From Ureibacillus thermophilus (GTDB lineage: Bacteria > Bacillota > Bacilli > Bacillales_A > Planococcaceae): 64,000 bases of DNA. The notes beneath the pieces were generated by a model that was given only the letters and a program-made list of their open reading frames with translations, had not been told where the DNA came from and did no database searches. The DNA is taken from positions 696,567 through 760,566 of the forward strand of contig NZ_CP036528.1 of the NCBI RefSeq assembly GCF_004331915.1. The letters run 5' to 3'. The translations under genes were made by a program, and so were the position numbers. Shown piece after piece: positions 1-8,573 of this stretch. Position 1 is the first letter of the stretch. Each line of letters opens with the position of its first letter.

Positions 1-112
1 TGTAAACGATAAAATAAAATCAACAGATTCCGCTCATTTGGATTGAACACTTTTTCACTATCAAATACACTTCTAATAAACTAGTTTATTAAGTTTATTG
101 GAGGTTGTACTA

Positions 113-1657
113 GTGGAGGAGAAGCTTGTGTTATATATTGAAATCCATCAATTACGTACTAAAAGATTGCGAATTTCACAAATCGCAAGGAAATTGAAAA
201 TCTCACGTAATACAGTTTATAAGTATTTAAATATGACATTTGAAGAAGCGGTGGAGGAGTTTGGCACGATTGAGCGAAAGAAAAAGTTAGATCCCTATCG
301 GGATTGGATTGTGACATGGTTACAAGAAAATCCAAGCATGAGTGGAGCACAAATTTTGGACTGGCTTCAAGAAAAGTTTCCTGACTTACAAGTTGGAGAA
401 AGTACAGTTCGTCGGTATGTCAAAGAGATGAGAGAAATTTATCAAATTGAAAAAACGGATGAACCCCGAGAACATGAAGCTGTTGATGAATTACCACCAG
501 GAAAACAAATGCAAGTAGACTGGGGACAAACCATTCAGAAAACAATAGATAATAAGGACATCAAACTTTATTTTATTGCCTTTGTATTATCTCACTCTCG
601 ACAAAAGTATATGGAATGGCAAGACCGCCCCTTTACAACCAAAGACACCATTCGTTGTCACGAAAATGCCTTTAGATATTTTGGGGGAATGACTGAAGAA
701 ATTGTTTATGATCAAGACAATCTTATTGCGGTAAGCGAAAATGCTGGAGATCTTATCTTAACAAAGAAATTTCAGGCATATGTGAACGAACGTAAATTTC
801 AGATTTACCTATGTCGAAAAGCAGATCCCCAATCGAAAGGAAAAATTGAGAACGTTGTGAAATATATCAAGTATAATTTCGCAGCACATCGTATCTTCTC
901 AACAATCGGAGATTGGAATGAAAAAGCCTGGAATTGGCTAGAACGTACTGGGAACTATAAAGTGCATCAAACAATAAAAAAGAGACCTTACGAAGTGTAT
1001 CAACTGGAAAAGAAACACTTACGAAAGATCTCCTCACCGCTTTCTTTAACAGAAAGCAACCCTATTGAAATTATAACAAGGAATGTGAATAAGGACAACA
1101 CGATTCGTTACAAATCGAATCGCTATTCAGTACCTATCGGCACATATACGAAATGCTCTACAGTGAATCTGCAAATCAATAATGAAAAATTAATCATCAT
1201 AGAACCTACAACTGGTGAAATACTTGCCAAGCACACGATAAGTTTAGAAAAAGGAAAGCTAATTAAAAATACGAATCATGCACGAGATCATACAGAATCG
1301 CTTGATATGCTTAAACAAAGAGTGCTTCATTTATTTCCTACTGGAGAAGCATCGAGACAATATATTGATGAAATCTGCCAGAGATATAAGCGCTATCGCC
1401 GTGATCAATTACTCATTTTACAAAGGGTTGCCGAAAATGATCCTCATTGGATTCCAATGGCGTTAGAGAAATGTATCCGTGAAAAACTGTATAGTGCAAA
1501 TGCTTTTCAAGATGTCGTAAATTACTTAAAGCTACAAGAATCTAATCCCATTCTTGAAATACAGGTCAATTCTACTAAACTTGTTTCTTCGATAGCTGTA
1601 GAAACAAGGGATTTCAATACATACATTCAAAGAATGGGAGGAAAAACAAATGAATAA
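113..1657 (+). CDS. istA: IS21-family transposase IstA
   Basis: DDE transposase of about 514 residues that catalyses strand transfer of the IS21 element. An N-terminal helix-turn-helix (about residues 15-40, ISQIARKLKISRNTVYKYL) precedes an rve-type integrase core. The acidic triad is visible as D in MQVDWGQ (about 136), D in VYDQDN (about 199) and E in SKGKIENVV (about 246). I chose the GTG at 113 because GGAGG lies 7 bases upstream; an in-frame TTG at 98 has no such site. The gene overlaps istB by 8 bp, the usual coupled arrangement. No frameshift or internal stop is present. Confidence 0.92.
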   Translation: MEEKLVLYIEIHQLRTKRLRISQIARKLKISRNTVYKYLNMTFEEAVEEFGTIERKKKLDPYRDWIVTWLQENPSMSGAQILDWLQEKFPDLQVGESTVRRYVKEMREIYQIEKTDEPREHEAVDELPPGKQMQVDWGQTIQKTIDNKDIKLYFIAFVLSHSRQKYMEWQDRPFTTKDTIRCHENAFRYFGGMTEEIVYDQDNLIAVSENAGDLILTKKFQAYVNERKFQIYLCRKADPQSKGKIENVVKYIKYNFAAHRIFSTIGDWNEKAWNWLERTGNYKVHQTIKKRPYEVYQLEKKHLRKISSPLSLTESNPIEIITRNVNKDNTIRYKSNRYSVPIGTYTKCSTVNLQINNEKLIIIEPTTGEILAKHTISLEKGKLIKNTNHARDHTESLDMLKQRVLHLFPTGEASRQYIDEICQRYKRYRRDQLLILQRVAENDPHWIPMALEKCIREKLYSANAFQDVVNYLKLQESNPILEIQVNSTKLVSSIAVETRDFNTYIQRMGGKTNE

Positions 1658-2399
1658 AAGTGTTCCAGAAATTCAACAAGCCTTTAAACAATTGAGATTA
1701 TCCGAAACAGCGGAGGAGCTCCCAGAGCTCCTTCGGAAAGCAGAGCAATCATCTTGGACATATTTAGAGTTCTTAGAACAGATAACTACGTATGAACTAA
1801 AAAGACGTGAGGAGAAAAGTATTGAAAGACGAATGAATTGGGCTCGTTTCCCGTTCTATAAACCTTTAAGTATGTTTAATATAGATGAGCAAACAGCCAT
1901 TACAGAGCGGCAATTAAGGCAATTACGTGAATTTCAATGGTTAGAACAAGCATACAACTTAATATTACTTGGACCACCTGGAGCGGGAAAAACTTTATTA
2001 TCCGTTGGCCTTGGAATTGAAGCGATTCAAAAAGGCTTTCAAGTGTATTTTGTGACCATGGGGGAATTAATTCAGCTATTAAAAACAGAAGAATATGTCA
2101 ATAAGTCAAAAACTAAGTTAAAGAGACTGCGTGCATCAGATCTTGTGATAATTGATGATGTCATGTATATGGCAATGGATCAACGAGAAGGCACATTGTT
2201 CTTCCAGCTTATTCATCAATTATATGAACGAAGTTCGTTAATTTTAACATCCAATCGAAGCCCAGAACAATGGATAGAACTCGTAGATAATCCAGGGATG
2301 ATGACTGCAATACTTGACCGTCTGTTACATCGAGTTGAAGTGATTCATATGAACAACGAAAGTTACCGATTAAAACATCAAGAAACAATTTTTTCTTAG
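1650..2399 (+). CDS. istB: IS21-family helper ATPase IstB
   Basis: AAA+ ATPase of 249 residues, DnaC-like, that assembles on DNA and directs IstA to its target. Walker A is GPPGAGKT (about residues 108-115) and Walker B is LVIIDDV (about 165-171). The sensor-like segment LILTSNRSPEQW also fits the family. It begins inside the istA 3' end, preceded by GGGAGGAAAAACA, so translation is probably coupled. Length is normal for IstB. Confidence 0.92.
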   Translation: MNKSVPEIQQAFKQLRLSETAEELPELLRKAEQSSWTYLEFLEQITTYELKRREEKSIERRMNWARFPFYKPLSMFNIDEQTAITERQLRQLREFQWLEQAYNLILLGPPGAGKTLLSVGLGIEAIQKGFQVYFVTMGELIQLLKTEEYVNKSKTKLKRLRASDLVIIDDVMYMAMDQREGTLFFQLIHQLYERSSLILTSNRSPEQWIELVDNPGMMTAILDRLLHRVEVIHMNNESYRLKHQETIFS

Positions 2400-2455
2400 C
2401 AAAAAGTGTTCATCCGAAATGAGCAAAAATTGTTCATTTGGGGTTGACGTTTACA

Positions 2456-2591
2456 TGAGACTGTTAAAGCAAATTCCACTAATTCATTAATCGAATTAAT
2501 GATTTGCGAATTTCTTAAATTACTTACAGAAGAAGAAAAAGAAAAATACAATGATTTCTATAAGCACTATATTGAAAAAGAAAAAGATTAA
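2456..2591 (+). pseudogene. 3' remnant of a gene cut by the IS21 insertion
   Basis: Directly after the IS21 right end an open frame continues without a start codon for about 44 codons to a TAA at 2589-2591. It ends in a lysine/glutamate-rich tail (LTEEEKEKYNDFYKHYIEK). It reads like the C-terminus of a small, probably helical protein. The 5' part would lie on the other side of the IS, outside the window. No family can be assigned. Confidence 0.4.
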
Positions 2592-2698
2592 CTAATTATC
2601 TATTTTTGTAAATTTGGTTAAAAGAAAAGTATTGTTTTCACAAAATCAATGACTATAAATTCTCTATTAACAATTTGAGCTTTGCTGCAACAAATTCT

Positions 2699-3070
2699 CT
2701 ATGAATCTTCTTCCTCCAACAACTCAAAATTCTCTTCCAAATCCCCTGTAACACCTCCTCTCTCCATTGCTTCCTGTTTAATACGCTCCAAAGCCTTTGG
2801 AATTTCAGCCTTTATTTCAATAAATTTTTGTATCAATTCTTCACCTTCGTATCCTTGGGATACAAGATCTCTTAATATATCTACCGAAAAATCAACTTCT
2901 TCAATATCCTCCAAAAAATTCACTGTTTCATTTGGCAAAATCACAATTGCTTTACCTATAAATTCAATAATCACTTCATGTTGAAAATTTAAAGCATCAT
3001 AAAATTCTTCAGGAATCGTGATTTGTCTTTGCTCGGAAATCTTTACTTTTTTTGCCCCATGTTTAACCAT
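2699..3070 (-). CDS. AbrB/SpoVT-type swapped-hairpin DNA-binding protein
   Basis: Protein of 123 residues. The N-terminal half (KKVKISEQRQITIPEEFYDAL, then EVIIEFIGKAIVILP) has the pattern of AbrB/MazE swapped-hairpin domains. The C-terminal half is acidic and helical (DIEEVDFSVDILRDL, ELLEEEDS) and may be an oligomerisation or partner-binding tail. The start ATG at 3070 has a purine-rich site (AAGGAAGAAAGAGG) just upstream. Such proteins are antitoxins or transition-state regulators. No toxin gene is adjacent on either side, so the role is open. Confidence 0.65.
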   Translation of the reverse strand: MVKHGAKKVKISEQRQITIPEEFYDALNFQHEVIIEFIGKAIVILPNETVNFLEDIEEVDFSVDILRDLVSQGYEGEELIQKFIEIKAEIPKALERIKQEAMERGGVTGDLEENFELLEEEDS

Positions 3071-3496
3071 CCTCTTTCTTCCTTTCTAACGAAGAAATTC
3101 TTTGATACTTATCATAGCAAGTATTATTTTTCACCTTTCCTTGTGCCTTTTACTACAATTCATTTTTTAATACGGTGTTTAATTCCGTCAATTTTTTATT
3201 TACTTTATTGATAAGCAATTGGAAAAGAACTCGACAGTGTGAAGCATCATGCTATCCAGTTGGTGTTGTTATCCCATTATTTTTTATTCCTTGTGATATC
3301 TTATGTTATTTCTCATCCCAACATGGACGTATATAGAATTTCATATTTACTGTAAACAGCGACTTGACTTGTACTATTTTTGTTTTTCAAACTCCCTATT
3401 ACTCTTATTTCAATTTTTATCCTAGTAATATTTTATGACATTCTTTCTTCTCGTAATCCCTTGTGTATCAAAGAATTAGCAAATTATGAGGCTAAA

Positions 3497-3644
3497 AACG
3501 TCTGACGTTCGATTCACCCATTATTGTCATTTTGCCATAACGTCTGACGTTTGACTCATTTGCATTCTTAAAAACGTAAATATTTTAAGGATTTTAAACC
3601 CCTAAAGAACGTCTGACGTTCTTTATCCCCAACGTCTGACGTTC
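3497..3644. repeat. Four near-palindromic AACGTCTGACGTT boxes
   Basis: The motif AACGTCTGACGTT, a near-perfect palindrome, occurs four times at 3497, 3539, 3608 and 3631, with start-to-start spacings of 42, 69 and 23 bp. The boxes lie in a 667-bp stretch without a gene (3071-3737), just beyond the 3' end of the tyrosine recombinase gene. The rest of that stretch shows no coding signal. They look like binding sites for a dimeric protein such as the recombinase, a repressor or a replication protein. Confidence 0.7.
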
Positions 3645-3737
3645 AAAATTAAAAATCCTTTATTCTCAATACTTTGAAGGCTATTTTTACGTCATCAAAT
3701 TATATATGGCCTTAATTATTTCATTTTAATTTGAATA

Positions 3738-4703
3738 TTAATCCGTGATTAATAAAACATTTTTATTTCCTAAATACACCTTTATAACATCAATTCTTTC
3801 ATGACCAACCTCTTTTGTTACGAATGAAGCAGCTTGCTCAAAACTATATCCCTTTTCCATTTCCTCTTTTATTCGATCTTGAACGTAATTATATCGTAAT
3901 CCATGAAACGTTAAGGGACTTGATTTTCCTTTATACATTCTTTTTTGTTTTCCTTCTTCTGTAACAAATTTTTCTCTATGATTTTCTAAAAACTTTTCTA
4001 CCCTATTGATTGCATGGTGTGTTTTTTCATTTGGTCCAACAAATACTTTCTCGCCTCTATTAACTATTTTTAAACGATTTAGTAACATTTGTCTTGCTTC
4101 ATTGGATAATGGTACTTGTCTCCACTTTCCATTTTTTGCTTCACCACGTACCTGATAAATCCCTGTACGCAATGCTTCTTCTGCTTGAGAACGTTTCATT
4201 GCAACAGCCTCTGCCACTCTTAGCCCCATTGTTCTACATAAAATCATGACGTCCCTTGTATCTGCTGCTGTTTTGTTTTCCGAAGCTTTTTCATTTACAA
4301 AACTTAATATATTTCTATACTCCTCATCGGTCCAGCCCCGATCCCCTTTTACTGCTGGGGTTTTATCTAATTTAAGTTCATATAATTTTTTTAAATCATC
4401 ATTATCACTTAATTGATACTTTGCATTCGGAATCATATCGTGTAAATATCGAATGGCAACTAAATCATTCTTAATTGTTTTGGGAGAAACCCCTTCTTCT
4501 TGTCTTTTTTTGATGTATGCGACCACATGCTTATCTTGTAAGTTTTTAATATTTTTAAGTTTAAATTCCTTATGAACAAAATCCAAAAAATTTCTGCAAC
4601 TACTTTTATATCTTGCTCTCGTCTTAAAAGATCCTGTACGGGTATGACGAAATAATTTTTCCATTTGTTCAATTAAAGGAGTTATTTTTATATTATGTTT
4701 CAT
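3738..4703 (-). CDS. Tyrosine recombinase (integrase family)
   Basis: Site-specific recombinase of 321 residues. A SAM-like N-terminal core-binding domain (about 1-100) is followed by the catalytic domain with the full set of residues: R162 in TMGLRVAEAV, a beta-hairpin lysine near 190-193 (EAKNGKWRQV), H267 and R270 in FHGLRYNY, H301 in VGHERID and nucleophile Y310. The start ATG at 4703 has AAGGGG upstream. No excisionase or phage genes are adjacent. Palindromic boxes lie beyond its 3' end and a long inverted repeat lies 137 bp upstream of its start. It may be the remnant of an integrative element; its target site is unknown. Confidence 0.85.
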   Translation of the reverse strand: MKHNIKITPLIEQMEKLFRHTRTGSFKTRARYKSSCRNFLDFVHKEFKLKNIKNLQDKHVVAYIKKRQEEGVSPKTIKNDLVAIRYLHDMIPNAKYQLSDNDDLKKLYELKLDKTPAVKGDRGWTDEEYRNILSFVNEKASENKTAADTRDVMILCRTMGLRVAEAVAMKRSQAEEALRTGIYQVRGEAKNGKWRQVPLSNEARQMLLNRLKIVNRGEKVFVGPNEKTHHAINRVEKFLENHREKFVTEEGKQKRMYKGKSSPLTFHGLRYNYVQDRIKEEMEKGYSFEQAASFVTKEVGHERIDVIKVYLGNKNVLLITD

Positions 4704-4839
4704 AATTTAAACCCCTTCCTAGAATTTTAGGCATAATACACCCATTGGCCAATTCTTCAATCCTCAACATTTCTTCAAAAAAGAATTGAAATTAAATACG
4801 TTGAAATCACGAAATACAAGGAATTGAAGAATTTTGGTC

Positions 4840-4911
4840 TGGGCTTTCTCTTTGCCGATACTACAACGTAAAAAAATAATTATTTGTAATACTCGGCAAA
4901 GAGAAAGCCCA
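4840..4911. repeat. Perfect 19-bp inverted repeat with 34-bp loop
   Basis: TGGGCTTTCTCTTTGCCGA at 4840-4858 is matched exactly by its reverse complement at 4893-4911. Pairing extends imperfectly inward (TACTACAA against TTTGTAATA). A second, weaker inverted repeat surrounds it on the left (CCAATTCTTCAATCC near 4749, GGAATTGAAGAATT near 4820). There is no T-run typical of a terminator. It sits upstream of the recombinase gene and may be a recombination site or the end of a small mobile element. Confidence 0.65.
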
Positions 4912-5391
4912 ATCTTCTAATCCAATTATTCATTTGTAAATATGAGTGCTATCCGGAACATACCCATTATTGGCTGGGCGAGCATTCGCTCTGTTCCATG
5001 CGTACCGCCAATGTAGTAGGCACAACTTTCTTGCAGGAACTTCCTCCTAGTACGCATTCAGCCATATCTTTAAACTGCCTGGCTCTAATGGCAATCGGCT
5101 CTTTAACACCTGCCTGCATTGTGGATACGTAATGTGTATCAATCAAAATACAAATAACCACGCCTCAAGTTCAAAGCGTGGTTTAATTCATTAATGTGAT
5201 CCTTTCTTAACTTACACATTTGCAAAAAATAACCTGTCCTATTTAATATTGGTCTTTTTTAAAAAATCTTTTCATTAGTAAACTAAAATCCATTTTCATA
5301 CTTATCCTATCCTCCTTCCATTTTTCCTTTTTAGCTATCCATCCTTTTTTACTAAAATTTAATATCAATCCTAAGTTTTTATTAAACAAAA
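4912..5391. other. Gene-poor stretch with one doubtful short frame and a hairpin
   Basis: This stretch holds a 64-codon frame on the minus strand (4967-5161) with no convincing ribosome-binding site. A hairpin lies at about 5154-5187 (AACCACGC / GCGTGGTT). The pairing of a short frame with such a hairpin could be the right end of an IS200/IS605-type element, but I cannot identify the protein. Nothing else is recognisable here. Confidence 0.25.
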
Positions 5392-5393
5392 AA

Positions 5394-5435
5394 GCGATAG
5401 TTCACTCTTTTAGGAGTTAAACTATCGCTCTTTTT
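5394..5435. terminator. Strong hairpin followed by T-run
   Basis: GCGATAGTTCACTC pairs imperfectly with GAGTTAAACTATCGC, followed by CTTTTT on the plus strand and preceded by AAAAAA, so it could act in both directions. No gene immediately precedes it on the plus strand. It may be left from a lost gene. Confidence 0.6.
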
Positions 5436-5781
5436 ATAAATATCCATAAAACAACTTTATACCTAGAAACTACATTTTACTAATTCTATTACAAATTATA
5501 AACTAAACAATCTAAGGACACAAATCATTATGCCGAATCTCCTTCTATAAAGAAGGTATGACGGCTTTCGCTAAAATAGCGACTAAAACAACAAATTCTC
5601 TACAATAAATTATATAATTTTTTTGATTTTTTTCAATTGAGCATTTTGCAAAATTAGATTTTTTGGATAAAAGTATAAAAAATAAAGCACTCGACAAATA
5701 GCTACCAGCATGTTATTTTACAAAATATTACAATAATCCTGTTTTTGGGCATACCTGCAGAATTTTTCACATTGAATTTTT

Positions 5782-6141
5782 TTAAGCGGCTTTCTTCCCT
5801 TTATTTTCCTTTGCCATCGCTAGCGCTGAAACAAGTAATACAATAGCGTTCAGGTACTCAGGTTCGTTAAAAAAAGAGTCATCATCAAATAAAGAACATT
5901 GTCCATCTGGAGCTTGGTACTTTGATTTTTCTGATTTTGAGCCATAAAGAAGCTTTATTAAATAGCGAACTTGTTGTGACAACGATTCAATTTGTTTCAA
6001 CAGTTCTTCATTTCTCTTATTGGATTGCGCGAGTTGTTCTTCTAATAATTGAATTAATTTTTCATTCGAATCATTGCTCACATCATTCACCACATTTCCG
6101 TACAAATTCAATAATGTCTTGATTATATCACTAGTAATCAT
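5782..6141 (-). pseudogene. IS66 transposase TnpC, N-terminal fragment
   Basis: 119 codons. The first ~90 resemble the leader of IS66 transposases: a coiled-coil stretch (NEKLIQLLEEQLAQSNKRNEE) followed by LLYGSKSEKSKY and a glutamine/aspartate-rich segment. The DDE catalytic domain, normally several hundred residues, is absent. The last ~23 residues (from NAIVLLVSALAMAKENK) do not fit that part of TnpC and probably come from a deletion junction. Non-functional as a transposase. Confidence 0.75.
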
Positions 6142-6144
6142 TGG

Positions 6145-6498
6145 TTAAAAGACACCTTTTTTAGATTTTTGTATGGCTTTCGGTTGATGAATTGCGAGTC
6201 CTTCAAGTAACCAACGAAGTTGTTGTTGTGTGAGCCGACGAACTTCATTTTCATTTCGTGGCCATTGGAGTTTGCCGTTATCCAATCGTTTATAAAGCAT
6301 AGCGAAGCCATCTCCATCAAAGTATAAACATTTATAACGATCTTTCCTTCGACCGCAAAACAAGAAGATTGCCTCGCTGTATGGATCGAGTTCGAATGAA
6401 TCCTGAATTAGCGTTGCTAGACCGTCGATTCCTTTTCGCATATCTGTATGACCGCAAATGATATAGATATTTTTGCATTTTGTAAAATCATGAATCAT
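6145..6498 (-). CDS. tnpB: IS66-family accessory protein TnpB (OrfB)
   Basis: 117 residues, the usual size for the IS66 OrfB family. It shows the characteristic pattern YIICGHTDMRKGIDGLA near the N-terminus, then FLFCGRRKDRYKCLYFDGDGF and a C-terminal LRWLLEGL. OrfB proteins are required for IS66 transposition but their biochemical role is poorly defined. It overlaps the end of tnpA by 11 bp. It appears intact, although the element as a whole is dead because tnpC is truncated. Confidence 0.85.
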   Translation of the reverse strand: MIHDFTKCKNIYIICGHTDMRKGIDGLATLIQDSFELDPYSEAIFLFCGRRKDRYKCLYFDGDGFAMLYKRLDNGKLQWPRNENEVRRLTQQQLRWLLEGLAIHQPKAIQKSKKGVF

Positions 6499-6685
6499 TT
6501 CGATTCAACTCCCTGATAACCGCTTGAAGTAATTGAGGTTTGACACCGGGGTAGAAGGAGATTTTGCAATGGTTGGCTTGAATGACGCATACTGGTCTGA
6601 GTGGGCCACGACTTGTTGGGGATGGAGTTGGATCGGATTCGGATTCCAATTTGACTGGCACGATATTAAGTTTTTCTGTTGTCAA
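6488..6685 (-). CDS. Short IS66 TnpA-like protein
   Basis: 65 residues from a TTG at 6685 with a strong GAGGAGGTG site upstream. The C-terminal half (ISFYPGVKPQLLQAVIRELNR) matches the end of IS66 OrfA proteins. The N-terminal helix-turn-helix domain expected of OrfA is missing. Either this is a naturally short variant or an internal deletion fused the start region to the C-terminus. Confidence 0.6.
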   Translation of the reverse strand: MTTEKLNIVPVKLESESDPTPSPTSRGPLRPVCVIQANHCKISFYPGVKPQLLQAVIRELNRNDS

Positions 6686-6771
6686 AAAAGAACACCTCCT
6701 CTATAAATGTTACTTTCATCTTACAGGGATGTGTCATTGATTTGTAGGCGTTGTTTGATTTCGGGCTTACA

Positions 6772-7847
6772 ATGAAAGCGATGAAGGGAATTAAAATGTT
6801 AGTCATATTCGTCGGGTTTGTGTTCATATTATCCGCTTGTTCGCCCAAACAACCTCCGAAAGCCGTAGAAACCTTTTCGGGCAATCATCTGGAAGTCATT
6901 GCGAGCAATCTTCAAATACCATGGTCCATTGACAAGTCAGGAAACACTTTTTATTTATCGGAGCGAGCCGGAAATGTGGTGAAAATTGAAAACGGGCGGG
7001 TGGAAAGGCAGTCCGTCAATTTGGAAAAGCCCTTTTCCAAAGCATCAGAAGCCGGTTTGTTAGGATTTGTCTTAGCCCCCGATTTCCAAGAGTCCAACAA
7101 GGCGTTTGCATACTACACTTATAATCATTCAGATGGACAATATAATCGCATCGTTCAGTTAAGGCTGGAAAATGATAAATGGATTGAGGAAGAGGTATTG
7201 CTTGACCAAATACCGAGTGGGGCAGTTCACCATGGCGGAAGGTTGAAAATCGGCCCTGATGGTAAACTTTATGCAACAACGGCGATGCATTACAGTCTGA
7301 TAGTGCTCAAGATGTTAACTCATTAGGTGGAAAAATTCTCAGACTTCACTTTGATGGATCGATTCCATCCGATAATCCTTTTCCTAACTCTTACGTATAT
7401 AGTTTTGGACATCGAAATCCTCAAGGTTTAACATGGGCACCAGATGGAACGATGTATGCAAGTGAACATGGCAATAGCGCCAATGATGAAATAAACCGTA
7501 TTGAACCTGGTAAAAACTATGGTTGGCCAGAGATTGAAGGAACTAGAGAAAAAGAAAATATGGTTGCTCCTCTCTTTACATCAGGCTCAGACAATACGTG
7601 GGCTCCTTCCGGAATTGCCTATTTTGATAACAAGCTTTACGTTGCCGCTTTAAGGGGTAGTGCTGTATTGGAATTTAACTTAAATACTGGTGCATATAGA
7701 AAAATCGTTAATGGACTTGGTAGAATTCGTGATGTCTTAATTGAGGAGAATAACTTGTACTTTATCACCAATAATACAGACGGTCGTGGAAACCCAGAAA
7801 GAAATGATGATAAATTATATCGCATTTCGCTATCAGCTATCGATTAA
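6772..7847 (+). pseudogene. Frameshifted lipoprotein aldose sugar dehydrogenase (YliI/PQQ-GDH type)
   Basis: The 5' part encodes a lipoprotein signal peptide with lipobox LSAC and the start of a six-bladed propeller dehydrogenase (EVIASNLQIPWSI, AGLLGFVLAPDF, VHHGGRLKIGPDGKLYATT). The frame breaks near 7278. One frame over, it continues at once as GDALQSDSAQDVNSLGGK and on to HRNPQGLTWAPDGTMY, EHGNSANDEINRI and the normal C-terminus at 7847. A single missing base explains the break, so it is either a recent mutation or a sequencing error. The ORF has no strong ribosome-binding site, perhaps because IS66 sits just upstream. Confidence 0.85.
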
Positions 7848-7894
7848 ACATGGGGCTGCTCACAGTCATGATTCCTTGAGAACCCCATTATTGT

Positions 7895-8560
7895 TCAGTT
7901 TTTAAATGGATTTTTCCACTCCATTAACACTCCATAATTACAGGATTCTTCATCTTCTAAATAGTTCTCAACAATCGCAATAGGGACACGCCCGCAACTT
8001 AACAGAAAAGTGATAACGGGATCTTGTAATGTTCCGTTGATGACCGCCTCTAAATACTCTTCCGCACTCATCTTATCCGCATATTTGCTATAGCCCGGTA
8101 TTCTTCCACCACCTAAAAGGCGATCTAGTTTCTTTTCGATTACAATATGATACATTGTCTGCATCATGAGTTTACCAAGGCCTAATGAACGAAAGCTTGG
8201 ACGAACAGAAATATCGACAATATATAAAGTATTTCCATTTGCATCATGATTTGTAATATAACCATTGTCGGTTATTTCTGCCCAAGAATGTTTTGGTTTG
8301 GCAGGGTCAAATTGTACACAGAGACTTGTTAAGGAACTAGCTATTTTTCCATCAATTTCAACACAAATAGCACCTTCGGGAAAAATATTAATATGATTTT
8401 TTAATTGTTTTTCATTCCACAACAGTTCTTGTGGAAATGGCGGAGGGAAAGATTCAACTTGAAGGTCGATTAGTTGTGTAAAATCTTCTTTTTTATAATT
8501 ACGAATGACGATAGGAACGGCTTTTTGTCCGATAAAAATAAACTGTTCGCTTCTGTACAT
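7895..8560 (-). CDS. GNAT-family N-acetyltransferase, partner of the adjacent nitrilase
   Basis: 221 residues with a GNAT acetyl-CoA fold. An N-terminal segment (IVIRNYKKEDFTQLIDLQ) precedes the core beta strand LYIVDISVRPSFRSLGLGKLMM, which contains the acetyl-CoA pyrophosphate-binding pattern R-x-x-G-x-G-K/L. Its start at 8560 has GAGGAGG upstream and follows the nitrilase stop by 13 bp, so the two are co-transcribed. GNAT and nitrilase-like domains are known to occur fused in single proteins, and here they are separate genes. Substrate unknown. Confidence 0.8.
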   Translation of the reverse strand: MYRSEQFIFIGQKAVPIVIRNYKKEDFTQLIDLQVESFPPPFPQELLWNEKQLKNHINIFPEGAICVEIDGKIASSLTSLCVQFDPAKPKHSWAEITDNGYITNHDANGNTLYIVDISVRPSFRSLGLGKLMMQTMYHIVIEKKLDRLLGGGRIPGYSKYADKMSAEEYLEAVINGTLQDPVITFLLSCGRVPIAIVENYLEDEESCNYGVLMEWKNPFKN

Positions 8561-8573
8561 GGATTCTCCTCCT

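Larger units (their letters stand above)
1..2455 (+). mobile_element. Complete IS21-family insertion sequence
   Basis: The element starts at the first base of the window with TGTAAACG and ends at 2455 with the inverted match CGTTTACA. Inside the ends are further related subterminal repeats containing TTGAACACTTTTT and AAAAAGTGTTCA. It carries the two-gene istA/istB set with the usual small overlap. Both genes are intact, so the copy may be active. The left target duplication cannot be seen because the window begins at the IS end. To the right it abuts the 3' remnant of an unrelated gene. Confidence 0.9.
5782..6724 (-). mobile_element. Decayed IS66-family element
   Basis: Three IS66-type frames lie in order on the minus strand: a short tnpA, tnpB, and only the N-terminus of tnpC. 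A likely terminal sequence begins near 6724 (minus-strand TGTAAGATGAAAG). The catalytic part of tnpC is missing and I see no matching right end between 5440 and 5780, so the element has lost its right half. It lies just upstream of the sugar dehydrogenase pseudogene. Confidence 0.75.

Noticed and set aside
2682-2984. 100-codon plus-strand frame
   Set aside because: It is antisense to the AbrB-like gene, serine-rich by composition and lacks a ribosome-binding site.
2699-3070. Toxin-antitoxin module
   Set aside because: The AbrB-like protein has no adjacent toxin-like frame on either strand.
3497-3644. CRISPR-like array of short repeats
   Set aside because: Only four 13-bp palindromic units, unequal spacing, no cas genes; not a CRISPR array.
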